A stretch of 6,258 nucleotides of DNA from positions 1 through 6,258 of the forward strand of contig WRBX01000040.1 of assembly GCA_009784335.1 (NCBI GenBank), written 5' to 3'. A program made the translations under genes and the position numbers. The DNA comes from Oscillospiraceae bacterium. Its GTDB lineage: Bacteria > Bacillota_A > Clostridia > Monoglobales > WRBX01. This document shows, one piece after another, positions 4,585 through 6,258 of the stretch. Each line of letters opens with the position of its first letter. Within the stretch, counting starts at the first letter, position 1. The notes below the pieces were generated by a model. It searched no databases and was not told where the DNA came from. It saw only the letters and a list, made by a program, of their open reading frames with translations.

Positions 4585-6258
4585 TTATTCCTCTATCAAT
4601 TTCACATGGATTTCTTTAAGCTGCTTGGCATCGACGGTGTCGGGGGCGCCGGACATCACTTCGCTGGCGGTTTGAATCTTTGGAAATGCGATGACTTCGC
4701 GGATGGAATCGGAGCCGGTGAGCAGCATGGCGAGGCGATCGAGGCCGTAGGCCAGGCCGCCGTGCGGCGGGGTGCCATATTTCAGCGCTTCGAGCAGGAA
4801 TCCGAAGCGCGCCCAAGCATCCTCTTGCGAGAAACCGAGCAGCTTGAACATTTTCTCTTGCAGCCGGCTATCGTGGATTCGAATGGATCCGCCGCCGATT
4901 TCATTGCCATTTAGGATGATATCATAGGCTTTTGCGCGCACATTTTGCGGCTCTGAATCGAGCAAATGCAAATCTTCATCCATCGGAGAAGTGAACGGAT
5001 GATGCTTGGCGACATATCGCTTTTCCTCGGAATCATATTCAAATAGCGGAAAATCGGTAACCCAGAGGAAATTGAATTCAGATTCATCGATTAGATTTAG
5101 CCTTTTTGCGAGCTCGAGCCTCAAATTTCCGAGTGCATCGAAGACGATTTCATTTTTATCTGCAACGAAAAGGAGCACATCGCCGACTTCTGCTCCGCAT
5201 TTTTCAAGCATAGCTTTCATCTCATAATCAGAGAAAAACTTAGTGATAGGCGAGTTTAGGCCTTCCGCCTCTACCTTAATCCATGCAAGCCCTTTTGCCT
5301 TATAGATTTTGGCAAACTCGGTTAGGGCATCTAAATCGCGGCGGGAGAGCGAATCTGCTGCGCATTTTGCATTGATGGCGCGCACCGAACCGCCATTATC
5401 TATAGCAGATTTGAACACTGTAAAGCTGCAATCCTTGACATCTGTAGAAATATCGATTAGCTCCAAACCAAAGCGAGTATCGGGCTTATCGCTACCGAAC
5501 CTGGCCATTGCCTCGGCATAAGTGAGGCGCGGCAGGGGAGCATCCAAGCTTTTACCAAGCACATCTTTCATCATGCGCTTCAAAAATCCTTCGTTCATAG
5601 CTATAACATCTTCGCGGTCAACAAAGCTCATTTCAAGGTCAATCTGCGTGAATTCCGGCTGGCGATCGGCTCGGAGATCCTCATCGCGGAAGCAGCGAGC
5701 GATTTGGAAATACTTGTCCACCCCCGAGAGCATCAGGATTTGCTTATAGAGCTGCGGCGATTGCGGAAGGGCATAAAAGGCTCCCGGATGCACGCGGGAC
5801 GGCACTAGGTAATCGCGCGCGCCCTCGGGGGTGCTCTTGGTTAGCATCGGAGTTTCAATTTCCAAAAAGCCATTCTCATCGAAATAATCGCGCGCCGCTT
5901 TTGTGATTCTATGGCGGATTTTAAGGTTATTCTGCATCTTTTCGCGGCGCAAGTCGAGGTAGCGATGCTTTAATCGAAGAGTCTCATTTGTATCTTCATT
6001 TGTCAATTCAAACGGCGGAGTTTCCGACAAGGAAATAACCTTTACAGAGCTGGCAACTATCTCGACATGCCCGGTTGGAATGCTCTCATTGATGGTATTT
6101 TCCTCGCGCTTGCGCACTTCCCCCTCTACCTCAATCACATACTCACGGCCGAGCTTGAGGCTCTCATCGCTCGATACAATCTGCACAATGCCCGCTCTAT
6201 CCCGCAAATCAATGAAAGAAATGCCGCCGAGATCGCGATGCTTGGCCACCCAGCCGCA
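4585..6258 (-). CDS. aspS: Aspartyl-tRNA synthetase, lacking its first ~20 residues
   Basis: 557 residues are visible. The frame is open to the window edge, starting Cys-Gly-Trp-Val, which aligns with residue 21 of the E. coli enzyme, so about 20 residues are missing. It charges tRNA-Asp with aspartate in the cytoplasm as a class IIb synthetase. In visible numbering: an N-terminal anticodon-binding OB domain (HRDLGGISFIDLRDR, 7-21); class II motif 1 around 131-155 (FLEIETPMLTKSTPEGARDY); QSPQLYKQ (166-173); motif 2 FRDEDLRADRQPEFTQID (190-207); the bacterial GAD insertion at roughly 285-415; GGGSIRIH (455-462); and motif 3 GLAYGLDRL (501-509). The C-terminus (FPKIQTASEVMSGAP) is of bacterial type. 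The position matching E. coli L30 is Leu, as in tRNA-Asp-specific enzymes rather than the His of the relaxed Pseudomonas enzyme. The TAA stop lies 4 bases before the next gene. Confidence 0.97.
   Translation of the reverse strand, partial: CGWVAKHRDLGGISFIDLRDRAGIVQIVSSDESLKLGREYVIEVEGEVRKREENTINESIPTGHVEIVASSVKVISLSETPPFELTNEDTNETLRLKHRYLDLRREKMQNNLKIRHRITKAARDYFDENGFLEIETPMLTKSTPEGARDYLVPSRVHPGAFYALPQSPQLYKQILMLSGVDKYFQIARCFRDEDLRADRQPEFTQIDLEMSFVDREDVIAMNEGFLKRMMKDVLGKSLDAPLPRLTYAEAMARFGSDKPDTRFGLELIDISTDVKDCSFTVFKSAIDNGGSVRAINAKCAADSLSRRDLDALTEFAKIYKAKGLAWIKVEAEGLNSPITKFFSDYEMKAMLEKCGAEVGDVLLFVADKNEIVFDALGNLRLELAKRLNLIDESEFNFLWVTDFPLFEYDSEEKRYVAKHHPFTSPMDEDLHLLDSEPQNVRAKAYDIILNGNEIGGGSIRIHDSRLQEKMFKLLGFSQEDAWARFGFLLEALKYGTPPHGGLAYGLDRLAMLLTGSDSIREVIAFPKIQTASEVMSGAPDTVDAKQLKEIHVKLIEE
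4589..4593 (-). promoter_or_regulatory. Ribosome binding site of the deacetylase, inside aspS
   Basis: GAGGA, 8 bases before the ATG at 4580, formed by the last sense codons of aspS (Glu-Glu-stop). It supports the chosen start and suggests translational coupling to aspS. Confidence 0.65.

Noticed and set aside
4480..4914. 144-codon plus-strand frame across the aspS/deacetylase junction
   Set aside because: It is antisense to two well-supported genes, and its product has no family resemblance.
6247..6249. GTG as the true start of aspS
   Set aside because: The frame stays open upstream with Cys-Gly-Trp, which is conserved in the family, so the real start is outside the window.

Overview
This window looks like core chromosome from a low-to-moderate G+C, Firmicutes-like (probably clostridial) bacterium. 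The evidence is the grouping of aspS, recJ and a RelA/SpoT-type (p)ppGpp gene, purine-rich Shine-Dalgarno sequences at every visible start, a NodB deacetylase with an R-F-P-G-G third motif, and a tRNA-Pro with a genomically encoded CCA. The assignment is inference. The standard genetic code fits: Trp is TGG and the visible stops are TAG or TAA.

All genes lie on the minus strand, so transcription runs from high to low coordinates. In that order: (1) aspS, aspartyl-tRNA synthetase, whose first ~20 codons are outside the window. (2) Four bases later, a 535-residue membrane-anchored protein that joins three transmembrane helices, an alpha/beta-hydrolase domain and a NodB polysaccharide-deacetylase domain. 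(3) A 129-base intergenic stretch full of symmetry: two converging arrays of a 7-base repeat (RTGAATR), a central perfect hairpin, and a 9-bp inverted repeat whose inner arm abuts the 5' end of (4) tRNA-Pro(CGG). (5) 28 bases beyond the tRNA, an AT-rich 264-residue protein that I do not recognise. (6) recJ, the single-strand-specific 5'-3' exonuclease. (7) The first 78 codons of a rel/spoT-type gene, overlapping the recJ stop by 7 bases and cut by the window edge.

The close spacing (4 bases, 24 bases and a 7-base overlap) points to two tightly linked pairs, aspS/deacetylase and unknown/recJ/rel, with the repeat region and tRNA between them. The functions are mostly housekeeping: tRNA charging, a proline tRNA, DNA repair and stringent response, plus one envelope-modifying enzyme. 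No mobile element, CRISPR array or defence system is visible. The parts most worth a second look are the hydrolase-deacetylase fusion, the symmetric repeat region attached to the tRNA, and the AT-rich unknown gene.
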